Assembly: GCA_009780185.1 (NCBI GenBank) | Contig: WRAN01000008.1 | Location: forward strand, 1-64,000 | Origin: Defluviitaleaceae bacterium | GTDB taxonomy: Bacteria > Bacillota > Clostridia > Lachnospirales > WQUN01 | Direction of reading: 5' to 3' | DNA length: 64,000 nucleotides | Shown: in pieces, positions 27,950 through 36,682 of the stretch | Position numbering within the stretch: the first letter of the stretch is position 1 | How the letters are laid out: every line of letters starts with the position of its first letter | Program-made: the position numbers and the translations under genes | The notes under the pieces: generated by a model | The model's input: the letters and a program-made list of their open reading frames with translations, nothing else | Databases searched by the model: none | Told to the model about the DNA's origin: nothing

Positions 27950-28165
27950 TCAGCCCTGAGGAGGGCGTATTATTGGTGGATCTGTCCCATCACCAGGACC
28001 TGCATTAGCGGGTGATATGCAGATAGGCAATACAACAACTCGGCCCTGAGGAGGTCTTAGATCTGGCGGACCTGTTCCCCCTCCGATCGGGCCTGCATAA
28101 ACAGGTGCTATTGAACTCAATATCAATATCAAAGTGATTGCTGCGGCAACTAACCTTTTCCTCAT
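27950..28165 (-). CDS. Small secreted Pro/Gly-rich repeat peptide precursor (putative signalling peptide)
   Basis: 71 aa as read. The signal peptide is MRKRLVAAAITLILILSSIAP (cleavage probably after VYA), then GPIGGGTGPPDLRPPQG, RVVVLPICISPANAGPGDG and TDPPIIRPPQG. The DNA contains a 90-bp tandem duplication (two copies of RPPQG.VVVLPIC). In the second copy the Arg codon CGA is TGA, so the frame stops there. If read through it would continue VVVLPICTDDCNCDVCDEYN and end at 27878. AAAGGTGG precedes ATG, and the gene starts 20 bases after the XRE-TPR stop. The position after a TPR regulator resembles pheromone genes of RRNPP systems. A similar gene follows the TPR gene at the right edge. Confidence 0.75.
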   Translation of the reverse strand: MRKRLVAAAITLILILSSIAPVYAGPIGGGTGPPDLRPPQGRVVVLPICISPANAGPGDGTDPPIIRPPQG

Positions 28166-28185
28166 ACTTCAACCACCTTTCCTCA

Positions 28186-29475
28186 CTAACTGAAAACCCA
28201 CTCAAGAATTTCAATAATAATACTTTTTATTTGCGAAGATTTCGCATGTCGGCCTGACTTCTCATAATGCCGAACCAGGCGCTTGCAATACTCAAGTGCG
28301 ATAAAATGATCATGATTTTCACGAAAATATGGTATTGCCACGGTTTCTATATACTCACATTCAGAATCGTTGGGCCTAGACGTGCGGCGGTTTATATTAA
28401 GATAGCACTCTTGAGCCTTAAAATATATCTGCCACAACTCATTTGTGCTACATGAATCCATTGCCTTTTCTATCTCGCGCTCCGCTTCCGAATGTTTTCT
28501 TTTTCGTGTAATACAATGAATCTTATGCCAGAGGGCTGCAAAATAATTATCTGTCCCTTTAGCTAAATATTTTAAAGCTTGATCAAAATAATCTATAGCT
28601 AAATCCCAGTTTTCACTTCTCTCGAACAGATAGCCGAAGACAAATGAAACGCGACCAATGTTAATATCATCTCTTGTACTTTTAGCCTTTATCATACATT
28701 TATCAAGTAGCTTCTCAGCTCTACACAATTTATTTACTCTTATATAGTTAAGCGCAAGTCTACTGCCTAAATAAAGGAAACGATTTATATTCCTTTCTTC
28801 TGGATGCATCTGCATAGACTTTTCCGTGAAAAATATAGCCCTATATGGCTTTCCAATATGCGCATAACACATAGCTAAGTCATAATAAAGCTTTACATCG
28901 TCTTCCGGCAAAAGATTTGCATCCCCATCCAGCAATTCATATGCTTTTTCTAAAAATTCTGTACCCTTGATATATTCACCCTGTTTGTTATTAAAGATAC
29001 CCATACTATAGTTGTAATGATATTGGTTTTCATTATCAGCCCTATACAGATAAGTCTCCGCGGCATCAAGTCTTTCTTTGGCGCTTTCACAATCATTTTC
29101 AGCCATCAGCAGCTGTGCCTGAAAAACCCTTGCTAACATAACCAGGTCAGGGCTGCATGGATCTAAATTATCAATATTGGCCATACTCAAATGTATCTCT
29201 CTGGCCCCTTCTAAATCCCCACCCCTAATAACATCTCGGAAGCGATAAAGCCCCTCTTTAAACACAACATCTTCATCCGGCGACACTGGCAACCCATGTA
29301 AATCAAAATGAGTCATAAACTTGTTTACTTCTTTTTCTGTATAAACTCCGTCGCCTCTTTCCACAAATTTAACACTGAGCGCATCTAATTTTGCTATTTT
29401 AGCAAAATCTGCCCGTGTCATACCATGATAATCCCTTAATATAGCTAATCTTTCTTCTACAGATAATGTGGCCAC
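28186..29475 (-). CDS. XRE-TPR regulator (RRNPP-like, peptide-responsive candidate)
   Basis: About 429 aa starting at GTG (ATLSVEERLAILRDYHGMT), chosen because AGGTGA lies six bases upstream. The N-terminal HTH (about residues 8-60, RADFAKIAKLDALSVKFVER) is XRE-like. Residues about 90-425 consist of repeated two-helix units of TPR type (for example LYYDLAMCYAHIGKPYRAIFFTEKSM and VSFVFGYLFERSENWDLAIDYFDQAL). This is the architecture of PlcR, NprR, Rgg-like and Rap regulators, which bind short imported peptides. The secreted peptide gene lies 20 bases downstream. Peptide binding is inference. Confidence 0.86.
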   Translation of the reverse strand: MATLSVEERLAILRDYHGMTRADFAKIAKLDALSVKFVERGDGVYTEKEVNKFMTHFDLHGLPVSPDEDVVFKEGLYRFRDVIRGGDLEGAREIHLSMANIDNLDPCSPDLVMLARVFQAQLLMAENDCESAKERLDAAETYLYRADNENQYHYNYSMGIFNNKQGEYIKGTEFLEKAYELLDGDANLLPEDDVKLYYDLAMCYAHIGKPYRAIFFTEKSMQMHPEERNINRFLYLGSRLALNYIRVNKLCRAEKLLDKCMIKAKSTRDDINIGRVSFVFGYLFERSENWDLAIDYFDQALKYLAKGTDNYFAALWHKIHCITRKRKHSEAEREIEKAMDSCSTNELWQIYFKAQECYLNINRRTSRPNDSECEYIETVAIPYFRENHDHFIALEYCKRLVRHYEKSGRHAKSSQIKSIIIEILEWVFS

Positions 29476-29537
29476 AGATATCACCTCGTAAAGTGGTATA
29501 TATATCATCATTTTCCAAAATTCGACGTTGTTTCCAT

Positions 29538-29566
29538 ATTATATGACCTTCTTGCACGGGTGTCAA
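29538..29566 (-). promoter_or_regulatory. Consensus sigma-A promoter of the XRE-TPR/peptide operon
   Basis: TTGACA, 17-base spacer, TATAAT, read on the minus strand: a perfect match in both boxes and spacing, about 60 bases before the GTG start. Confidence 0.85.
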
Positions 29567-29692
29567 CATCTGTACGCATAAAAATACTATAAAAATATAA
29601 ATTTCAACCTGCATACGTATCCACTTCGATTCATTCATAGATAATCTACCTGTTTACGAGCTGCCTAAAAACCTTTGTCGTTATCATCAAAA

Positions 29693-29735
29693 CCCGGACA
29701 AGCAAGTTAGTACCTGCATTGTCCGGGCTTTTTAT
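29693..29735 (+). terminator. Terminator-like hairpin
   Basis: CCCGGACAA...TTGTCCGGG stem with TTTTTATT after it on the plus strand. The nearest upstream plus-strand gene is the ATPase 3.6 kb back, so it may be a relic of the original operon or act on the fragment next to it. Confidence 0.6.
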
Positions 29736-29866
29736 TAAGACATCGGTAGTACAAAAAAAGTAACTTCTCTCAACTCTCTATCCCAGAAGGTAAAGGCATC
29801 GAAGTTTTCGATTACAAAGCGCAGAGGTACCAATACCCGGTTATTGTGCAATTCTGGTGTGCTCAT
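29735..29866 (-). pseudogene. Fragment of a copper-amine-oxidase-like (PF07833) domain gene
   Basis: A 43-codon frame, MSTPELHNNRVLVPLRFVIE, NFDAFTFWDRELREV, shows the core motif of the copper amine oxidase N-terminal-like repeat (N.R.LVPLR.V.E..G..V.WD) common in clostridial surface proteins. There is no signal peptide, no further repeats and no ribosome binding site, so it is a scrap of a larger gene left between the regulator promoter and the helicase. Confidence 0.55.
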
Positions 29867-30023
29867 TCCACTTTTTTAGACACTTTATATCAATTTTTCA
29901 TCCTTCATATTTTCGTTTGACTTTTACGCAGAAAATATATGACCATAAACCCATACGTCAACTCATGTTTCGTGGTATGATTCAATAAAACAAGTTCAAT
30001 TGATCTACGAAAGGGGCCACCCC

Positions 30024-32231
30024 ATGGATGTTTTTAATAGACTGGCACCGTTTATCCAAGACTTTATTTACCTTAATAAATGGGAGGAGCTTCGCGCAAT
30101 ACAGGTCGCCGCTTGTGAGACTATATTCGACAGCGACGATAACCTCCTACTCTCTTCCGGCACCGCATCCGGTAAAACCGAAGCGGCCTTTCTTCCTGTA
30201 CTTACCGAGCTTCATTTCAAGCCCTCAAAATCTGTAGGGGTACTATATATTTCCCCACTCAAGGCCTTAATCAACGACCAATTCAAACGCCTGGAACAGC
30301 TACTTCTGGATTCCCATATCCCCGTATGCAAATGGCATGGAGATGCCTCTCAATCTAAAAAGAACGATCTAATCAAAAACCCGGAGGGCATCCTACAAAT
30401 CACCCCAGAATCATTGGAAAGCCTACTAACCAACAAGCGAGGCGCAAGCCTTCAAATGTTTTCTGATTTACGCTTTGTAATCATAGATGAGGTTCATCAC
30501 TTCATGCGTGACGTTCGTGGGGTTCAGCTTCTATGTGTACTTGAGCGGTTACAAAAACTCACAGGAATAATCCCTAGACGGATTGGCTTATCTGCCACAC
30601 TTGGAGATTTATCTCTGGCACAAACCTGGTTAAACACAGGCACAAACCGCAATTGCGCAGCCCCTATAACCGAGGGAGGCAAAAAACGTATCCGCCTTCA
30701 TATAGAGCGCTTCGTAAATTATGCCGACGAACGCGACCTAGTGGAACGCAATTTCGATGGTAATATCACCAATATAAGCGGTGACGGTGCTATGGGTACC
30801 CGCGAGCATTACGAGTATCTCTTCAAGATGACCTTGGACAAAAAGACAATCATCTTCACCAACAGCCGAGAAGAAACGGAGTTTGTAATAGCCAACCTAC
30901 GAGATATAGCCATGAAAAATAAATCCCCGGATATATACCGCGTACACCATGGCAATGTAGCCGCGCTAATCCGCGAAACCACTGAGGATGAAATGAAATC
31001 TGACGACGAAAAAATAGTCACCGGGGCCACAGTAACCCTAGAGCTAGGTATAGATATAGGCTCATTAGACCAGGCAGTGCAAATAGGTTCCCCTCTTAAC
31101 GTATCCAGCTTCGCCCAGCGCCTAGGCCGGTGCGGGCGGCGAGGCCAAGTGCCACAGCTACTATTTACTTTTGTGGAAAGTATTCAAATAAACCCCGCCG
31201 ACACCCTAGGCCCCATTAACTGGGAATTTATACGTATGCTAGCCATAATCCAACTGTACACCCAGGAACACTGGATGGAACCCATCTCCCCGCAAAACCA
31301 CGCCTATAACCTTCTATATCACCAAACCATGAGCCACCTAAAAAGCAGCGGCGAACTATCCCCGGCCGCACTGGCGCAGTCAGTCCTAACCCTAGGATGC
31401 TTCAGGCATATCCCCCAAGAGGATTATAAAGAACTACTAGCCCACCTACTCCAAATTCAACAGCTGGAACGTACAGAGCGCGGCGGCTTAATAATCGGCC
31501 GCCAAGGTGAAAAAGTAGTCAACAGCCATAAGTTCCTAACCGTGTTTCTGGCCCCAGAATACCTTCTGGTAAAAGACGAAAACCGCACCATTGGCACAGT
31601 GGACAAGGTATACCCCGTAGGGGTACGCTTTGCCCTAGCCGGGCTAACCTGGGAAACCATAGACGTAAACGAAAAAGCAAAGGTACTTTTCGTTAAAAAG
31701 GTACCAGGCATATCCCTAGTAGACTGGAACGTAGACTTCGAAGCCAACCTCCATACCGTACTGGTGCAAAAAATCCGCAGCATACTATTAGAAGATACTA
31801 TGTATCCATATCTCAGCGAGCGCTGCAAAGAGCGCTTAACAGAAATCCGCTTCATAGCCCGCAACAGCGGCATCCTAGGAAGCTTGGTAACCCCAATTTC
31901 AGATAAAAAATATGCCGTATTCCCATGGCTGGGAACACGGCAGCTTATGACCCTACACTACGCCCTTTCGGGGAGGAAAATAAAAAACAAGCTGCCATGG
32001 ACAACTTGTTTATATCTGGATGTAATATTTGAAGGAACAGCAAGCGAGCTTACAGCAATAATCATTGATATATTAAAGTCAAAGCCCGATTTATATCAAT
32101 TTCCCTTACCAGAAAAAGTCCAGATCAACGGAAAATACAACGAGTTTATTCCCCTTAACCTGCTTCGCAAGCAGTTTATTGAAGATTATCTGGATTATGA
32201 AGGATTGGCTTCAATGCTTAATATTTCATGA
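30024..32231 (+). CDS. Lhr-like SF2 DEAD/DEAH-box helicase
   Basis: 735 aa from MDVFNRLAPFIQDFIY, chosen for the AAAGGGG site upstream; a TTG eight codons earlier is possible. Motifs: Q-like region; Walker A SSGTASGKTEA (about residues 47-57); Ia YISPLKALINDQ; DEVH box IIDEVHHF; SATLGD (motif III); FTNSREE (IV); GATVTLELGIDIG (V); and QRLGRCGRRGQ (VI). The C-terminal 300 residues are a family-specific extension. It belongs to the Lhr-like helicases found with BrxD-type ATPases (BrxHI). In homologous clusters it would be expected right after the ATPase gene; here a 3.9-kb opposite-strand block intervenes. It probably unwinds or translocates on nucleic acid. Confidence 0.9.
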   Translation: MDVFNRLAPFIQDFIYLNKWEELRAIQVAACETIFDSDDNLLLSSGTASGKTEAAFLPVLTELHFKPSKSVGVLYISPLKALINDQFKRLEQLLLDSHIPVCKWHGDASQSKKNDLIKNPEGILQITPESLESLLTNKRGASLQMFSDLRFVIIDEVHHFMRDVRGVQLLCVLERLQKLTGIIPRRIGLSATLGDLSLAQTWLNTGTNRNCAAPITEGGKKRIRLHIERFVNYADERDLVERNFDGNITNISGDGAMGTREHYEYLFKMTLDKKTIIFTNSREETEFVIANLRDIAMKNKSPDIYRVHHGNVAALIRETTEDEMKSDDEKIVTGATVTLELGIDIGSLDQAVQIGSPLNVSSFAQRLGRCGRRGQVPQLLFTFVESIQINPADTLGPINWEFIRMLAIIQLYTQEHWMEPISPQNHAYNLLYHQTMSHLKSSGELSPAALAQSVLTLGCFRHIPQEDYKELLAHLLQIQQLERTERGGLIIGRQGEKVVNSHKFLTVFLAPEYLLVKDENRTIGTVDKVYPVGVRFALAGLTWETIDVNEKAKVLFVKKVPGISLVDWNVDFEANLHTVLVQKIRSILLEDTMYPYLSERCKERLTEIRFIARNSGILGSLVTPISDKKYAVFPWLGTRQLMTLHYALSGRKIKNKLPWTTCLYLDVIFEGTASELTAIIIDILKSKPDLYQFPLPEKVQINGKYNEFIPLNLLRKQFIEDYLDYEGLASMLNIS

Positions 32232-33248
32232 TGTTAAATACAGCAACAACAATTTCCAAGCATTCTCCACAGCCTTCATATGACTACGCTCCATACCATG
32301 ACTGGCGGCAACACCAGGCCCAATAAGCGCCCCCTTAATATCGTGTCCGGCATACCTTGCCGCGGAAACATCTGAGCTATACCGCGGATAGATATCCACA
32401 GCAAAGGAAAGCCCAGCATCCTTGGCAAGATTTATAAGTCTTGTAGTCATTTCATAATCATAAGGCCCACTAGAATCCTTTGCGCAAATCGACACATCAT
32501 ACTCCGTACAAGAAAGATCATCCCCAATACATCCCATATCCACAGCTAAAAACTCACTGATATTCTCGGGAAGATGGCTCAGGCCGTGCCCTACCTCTTC
32601 ACCTACAGTAAATATCGCGTAAAAATTATATGCTGGGGTGATATTCTCATCCTTCATGTATTTCAATAAAGAAAGGATTATAGCCGCTGATAGCTTATCA
32701 TCCAAAAAACGGCTCTTGATAAATCCATTTTCTGTGATTACAGTTTTAGGATCATAGCAGATAAAGTCTCCAGGAAGGATCCCGAGAGCTCTCACATCAT
32801 CAGAAGATTTTATCTCCTCATCCAGCTTTACATGCATTGTCCTGACTTCCCTGACCAAAGATGTCGCATCTTCAAAAACATGAACCGCAGGAGAATTGGA
32901 CAAAATAGTACCGGTGTATACATTACCCCAGCGGGTATAAATCTTACAGTACTCACCATCCAAAGTTGGCATTATAGGCCCGCCTATACTAGAAAGACTA
33001 AGAGTACCATCCCCATTATAGCCCCGGACACATAGACCCAAAGTGTCTACATGGGCAGATATACCCACTATTTTGTTCTTTTGGGTAAAAGATTTAACCA
33101 CCAAGTTGCCTTTATTGGTTACATAGTTTTCATACCCCATAGCATCTACATAGAATTTTAACTTCTCTATAACCTTAGCCGTATACCCCGTGGGACTGTC
33201 TACTGCCAAAATTTCTTTAAGTACCTTAGTGAAATAATTCTTGTCCAT
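32226..33248 (-). CDS. M42 family metallopeptidase (glutamyl/endoglucanase-like aminopeptidase)
   Basis: 340 aa from MDKNYFTKVLKEILAVDSPTGYT. An AGGAGG site lies six bases before this ATG, whereas the longest open frame overlaps the upstream SDR gene. Co-catalytic metal ligands are visible in GISAHVDTLG, FLDDKLSA, TVGEEVGHG and AVDMG, and a late His in GPGVAASHGMERSH. M42 enzymes form large tetrahedral aminopeptidase particles in the cytosol. The C-terminus overlaps the helicase 3' end by six bases on the opposite strand. Confidence 0.93.
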   Translation of the reverse strand: MDKNYFTKVLKEILAVDSPTGYTAKVIEKLKFYVDAMGYENYVTNKGNLVVKSFTQKNKIVGISAHVDTLGLCVRGYNGDGTLSLSSIGGPIMPTLDGEYCKIYTRWGNVYTGTILSNSPAVHVFEDATSLVREVRTMHVKLDEEIKSSDDVRALGILPGDFICYDPKTVITENGFIKSRFLDDKLSAAIILSLLKYMKDENITPAYNFYAIFTVGEEVGHGLSHLPENISEFLAVDMGCIGDDLSCTEYDVSICAKDSSGPYDYEMTTRLINLAKDAGLSFAVDIYPRYSSDVSAARYAGHDIKGALIGPGVAASHGMERSHMKAVENAWKLLLLYLTS

Positions 33249-33292
33249 ACCCATCCTCCTGTTTTTTACCGTCACGCAAAAAGATTTCCTTT

Positions 33293-34003
33293 TTATAATC
33301 TTCTTATATGAAAACCACCGTCGGCATTGATTACCTGCCCGGTGCAAAAATCCAGGTTTCCATCTGCTATTGCCATTACGCATTTAGCTACATCCTCCGG
33401 CATACCAAATCGTCCCATTGGCACTAATCCATCGCTGATTAATTTTTCGTACTTTTCTTTTACGCCCGCGGTCATATCTGTAAGAATAACCCCCGGCCGC
33501 ACCTCGAATACCCCGATTCCACAAGCTGCCAACCTATCAGCAAAAAGCTGTGTCACCATAGATATTCCCGCTTTAGAAATGCAGTACTCCCCGCGATTTA
33601 CACTGCTGGTATAACTGGAAATAGAAGCAATGTTAATAATACGCCCGCTACCCTGCTTCATCATCTGATTAGCAAAAAGCTGGCACATGAAAAACGTACC
33701 CTCCAGATTAATGCTCATAAGCCGCTGGAAGCTTCCCTCTGTAGTCTCCAATATATCCAAGCGAGTCTCTGGCGCAACCCCTGCATTGTTTACAAGAAGA
33801 TCAATTTTCCCTTCGCGGGCTATGATTGTATTCAAGAAATTCTGCCTGTCTTCCGGGATAGAAATATTGCATTTTATATAGTTAGGGATTTCTGACATTT
33901 CCCTGGTACCAGAGGTATACACTCGCCATCCAGCCTTAACCAGGGCGTCTGCGATACCCTTTCCTATCCCACGTGTGGAACCTGTTACAGCTGCGACCTT
34001 CAT
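33293..34003 (-). CDS. Short-chain dehydrogenase/reductase (FabG-like)
   Basis: 236 aa Rossmann enzyme with the NAD(P)-binding TGSTRGIGKG near the N-terminus, NNAGVAP, catalytic Ser in INIASISSYTSS, the YxxxK pair in YCISKAG, and the PGVILTDM loop. The C-terminal NADGGFHIRRL is typical of 3-oxoacyl-ACP reductase-like SDRs. It lacks the clear acyl-carrier neighbourhood of fabG, so the substrate is not known. About 45 bases before the M42 gene, possibly co-transcribed. Confidence 0.93.
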   Translation of the reverse strand: MKVAAVTGSTRGIGKGIADALVKAGWRVYTSGTREMSEIPNYIKCNISIPEDRQNFLNTIIAREGKIDLLVNNAGVAPETRLDILETTEGSFQRLMSINLEGTFFMCQLFANQMMKQGSGRIINIASISSYTSSVNRGEYCISKAGISMVTQLFADRLAACGIGVFEVRPGVILTDMTAGVKEKYEKLISDGLVPMGRFGMPEDVAKCVMAIADGNLDFCTGQVINADGGFHIRRL

Positions 34004-34028
34004 TCACTTCTCCCCCATCAATCTAAAA

Positions 34029-34868
34029 TCACTCTAAAACTTCAGGGAAATTGCGCCCATAATGAAACAGGTACTGCTGGGCAATCCCAGCGGTGGCCAT
34101 TAGCCCCTCAGGAAACCCATCTGGATACAGTTTTGACATTACCCGTTTCATCCACACATCCATTGGGCAAACTTCTACCCTGGAAAATCCGAACAGCAAA
34201 ACGCAGTCAGCCACTTTAGGCCCTACCCCGTGTATCCGGAGGAGGGCCTTTCTTATATCATCAGTAGATTGCGATTTTAAGCCATCAAGTGAAATATATC
34301 CACTTGCCACCTGCCGTGCTGCATCAATTATGTAAGGGGCACGGTAACCGGGTTTAATAGAGCTAAGGTCTTCTGGGGTCAGATGTGCTAGTGCCTCTGG
34401 GGCCGGGAACGTATAACCGCCTGCCGCAAGCTCTTCCCCAAAACGGCGGCAAAGCCCATCTACCATTTTCTTAATACGAGGGATATTGCTGTTTTGGCTT
34501 AATATAAAAGTAATAAGTGTCTCCCACGGGTCTTGACACATGACTCTAATCCCAGGAGAAAAGGCCGTTGCCGCCAAAAGAGAAGAATCGGCGGAATAAT
34601 CCTGAAGAATCGCCCCATAGTCCCGGCCCAAGTCCAGATAATCCTTCCATAAAGCTTCATATTCATCAATAGAAACATCCACAAAAACAAGATTGCCATC
34701 CATTAGCCTAAGCTTTAGCCGCCGCCCATGGGCAATACCTGTATATCCAGCCTCGTCTGCCTCCCAGCGAAAACACTGGCCACAGTCCAAAATCTGAGCA
34801 AGGTCAAAATTCTTTATTCCAACTAAAACGGTGTCATTACCCCGCTGTTCAACTTTTGTATAGTCCAT
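34029..34868 (-). CDS. OGG1-type 8-oxoguanine DNA glycosylase/AP lyase
   Basis: 279 aa. The N-terminal beta domain has the DCGQCFRW motif typical of OGG1. In the catalytic part CQDPWETLITFILSQNSNIPRIKKMVD is followed by the helix-hairpin-helix IHGVGPKVADCVLLF containing the catalytic Lys, and CPMDVWMKR with the catalytic Asp. It excises 8-oxoG and nicks the strand. It directly adjoins the DUF1836 gene (two bases apart). Confidence 0.94.
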   Translation of the reverse strand: MDYTKVEQRGNDTVLVGIKNFDLAQILDCGQCFRWEADEAGYTGIAHGRRLKLRLMDGNLVFVDVSIDEYEALWKDYLDLGRDYGAILQDYSADSSLLAATAFSPGIRVMCQDPWETLITFILSQNSNIPRIKKMVDGLCRRFGEELAAGGYTFPAPEALAHLTPEDLSSIKPGYRAPYIIDAARQVASGYISLDGLKSQSTDDIRKALLRIHGVGPKVADCVLLFGFSRVEVCPMDVWMKRVMSKLYPDGFPEGLMATAGIAQQYLFHYGRNFPEVLE

Positions 34869-34870
34869 AT

Positions 34871-35299
34871 CTATCCCTTTAACAAGTTTTTTATATCTGT
34901 CGCGTGAGCCATTAATAATAAATCCTGTCTATCCTCTTCTTTAGTAGATATTGCAGGTGCCACCTTTGAAACCCACAGATTCAGAGTTTCTTTTTGTCTT
35001 TCCATAAACCACTTATACAAATCCAAACAAAGCCCCTCATCATCCATATGAGGAGCCAAAGCATCCTTGATTGTGGGGATATCCCATACGGTTTTAAGCC
35101 TGCAAATCATAGCCAGTGCAGCCAGATGTTTCTGGGTATAAAGCCGCTTTATAGGCGGCGGAAGAAGCCCGTCCCGGATATAATTTTGTATCATTGCCCG
35201 GGTGACAGGCAATGCCTTTTTTTCGCAAAATTTTATTAGCTGTGTGATGGTAAAGGTAGGGCTGTATTGGTGGATATCACTAAGAGGGTCATTTATCAT
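34871..35299 (-). CDS. DUF1836 family protein (MerR-like DNA-binding fold predicted)
   Basis: 142 aa. The family pattern FTITQLIKFCEKKALPVTRA, IQNYIRDGLLPPPIKRLYTQKHLAALAMI, LKTVWDIPTIKDAL matches a winged-helix MerR-type head, with the R-x-Y-x-x-G-LLP turn. There is no ligand domain. Sandwiched with two-base gaps between the esterase and the glycosylase in one minus-strand operon. Role unknown. Confidence 0.9.
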   Translation of the reverse strand: MINDPLSDIHQYSPTFTITQLIKFCEKKALPVTRAMIQNYIRDGLLPPPIKRLYTQKHLAALAMICRLKTVWDIPTIKDALAPHMDDEGLCLDLYKWFMERQKETLNLWVSKVAPAISTKEEDRQDLLLMAHATDIKNLLKG

Positions 35300-35301
35300 G
35301 A

Positions 35302-36069
35302 TTACACCACATTATTTTCAAAGAAATCAAACGCAAGTGGCAGACACTCTTCCCAGAAAGGCCATACATGCTCTCCAGGCCATTCCATATATGTGTGGCC
35401 GTAATCTAAAGCCTTCAAGTGGGCATCAAAACGGCGATTATCATCTAATAAGAAATCCGCGTCACCACAGGTTATAAACATCCGGGGTTTTTCCTCAAGC
35501 TTCGCCACTCTATCTGCCAAGAAAAATAAATCCGCATTATCCGGATAAACAAGACTTTCACCAAGGATAGCTTTTAACTCGGGAAAGGGAGGAGGCACCA
35601 TATCCTTTGAGGCTTCGGTACGGGCTCTCATATCCATTGCGCCGGAAAAACTTCCGCAAGCGGCATAAAAATCTGGCCTGGTAAGGGCGCACTTAGCGGC
35701 ACCATAGCCACCCATGGATAACCCCGCGACAAAGGTATTCCCCTTAGTATGGCGGAAGTTAAACAGCTTTTCAATAATCTGAGGCAGCTCTTTAGTCACA
35801 TAAGTAAGATACTTACTGCCATGAGCCATATCACTGTAAAAACTACGCTGAACCTCCGGCATTACCACCATATAATTGTGCTTCACAGCATAGTGATAAA
35901 CCCGAGTTTGGCGGCACCAAGCTGTGCAATCATCGGAAAGGCCATGGAGTAGATATAGCACCTTATCCACAGGAGCTTCGGGTTTTTCAGGATTAAATGG
36001 AATAATTACTTGAAGATGGGTAACAAAACCCAAAGAAGCTGATCTAACAGAAGTAGAAATCTGAGCCAT
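35302..36069 (-). CDS. Alpha/beta-hydrolase esterase (EstA / tributyrin esterase family)
   Basis: 255 aa. The nucleophile elbow is GLSMGGYGA (Ser about 117). Lid and oxyanion region LLHGLSDDCTAWCRQT, acid in CGDADFLLDD and catalytic His in GEHVWPFWEECL are all in place. The N-terminal QVIIPFNPEKPEAP is like S-formylglutathione hydrolase/FrmB-type esterases. No signal peptide. First gene of the esterase-DUF1836-glycosylase operon, with a GGAGG site. Confidence 0.93.
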   Translation of the reverse strand: MAQISTSVRSASLGFVTHLQVIIPFNPEKPEAPVDKVLYLLHGLSDDCTAWCRQTRVYHYAVKHNYMVVMPEVQRSFYSDMAHGSKYLTYVTKELPQIIEKLFNFRHTKGNTFVAGLSMGGYGAAKCALTRPDFYAACGSFSGAMDMRARTEASKDMVPPPFPELKAILGESLVYPDNADLFFLADRVAKLEEKPRMFITCGDADFLLDDNRRFDAHLKALDYGHTYMEWPGEHVWPFWEECLPLAFDFFENNVV

Positions 36070-36184
36070 AGCGGCCTCCTTTTTGAAATGTGGACTCTAG
36101 CGCCCAGCACGACAAGCATGTCTATTTGATTATTATGGTTTTGCTGGTATCATACGATAAAACTCAAAAGAAGGGAAGATTCTA

Positions 36185-36682
36185 ATGAAATATCTAGACA
36201 TGGCAATAGAAATGGGAGCAAGAAACGCGGTAAAATTCAACATAGAAGATATAGTGTTCGACCCAAGAGTAGCCCTAAAATGTATCTTCGGCTGTAGTGA
36301 CTACGGCCGCAACCACACCTGTCCATACCAAAAGTCCCCACTATCCATGAAAGAATATAAGGAGATATTTAGCAACTACTCCTGGGGGATAATCATAGGC
36401 TGCGCAGACAAAGCCGAATCCCAGAAAATATCTTTCGAAATCGAAAGAGCCTGTTTCCTAGACGGGTACCACTTCGCATTTTCACTATCCGATTGCGGAT
36501 TATGTAAGACATGCTCAAAAGTCACAGGGGAAGCATGCAGAGTGCCATTAAAAGCAAGGCCTGCCTTTCATGCTATTGGTATTGATGTATTCAAAACAGT
36601 GCAAAAATTCAACCTCCCCCTATATGTAGCCCAAGACCGCGAAGCCGAGCTTAATTGGTACTCAGCCGTGTTTGTAGAATAG
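36185..36682 (+). CDS. DUF2284 metal-binding protein
   Basis: 165 aa with Cys-rich motifs CIFGCSDYGRNHTCP (about residues 38-52) and CGLCKTC...GEACRVPLKARP (about 101-122), consistent with an Fe-S or metal site. The family is small, cytoplasmic and of unknown function, common in anaerobes. Preceded by AGAAGGGAAG. The gene stands alone. Confidence 0.9.
   Translation: MKYLDMAIEMGARNAVKFNIEDIVFDPRVALKCIFGCSDYGRNHTCPYQKSPLSMKEYKEIFSNYSWGIIIGCADKAESQKISFEIERACFLDGYHFAFSLSDCGLCKTCSKVTGEACRVPLKARPAFHAIGIDVFKTVQKFNLPLYVAQDREAELNWYSAVFVE

Noticed and set aside
27950..27952. Selenocysteine reading of the UGA in the peptide gene
   Set aside because: The corresponding residue in the other repeat is Arg (CGA to TGA is one change) and no SECIS-like hairpin was noticed, so a nonsense change is simpler.
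23234..32231. Complete BREX system
   Set aside because: Only BrxD-like and Lhr-like parts are present; PglX, PglZ and the other core genes are absent.
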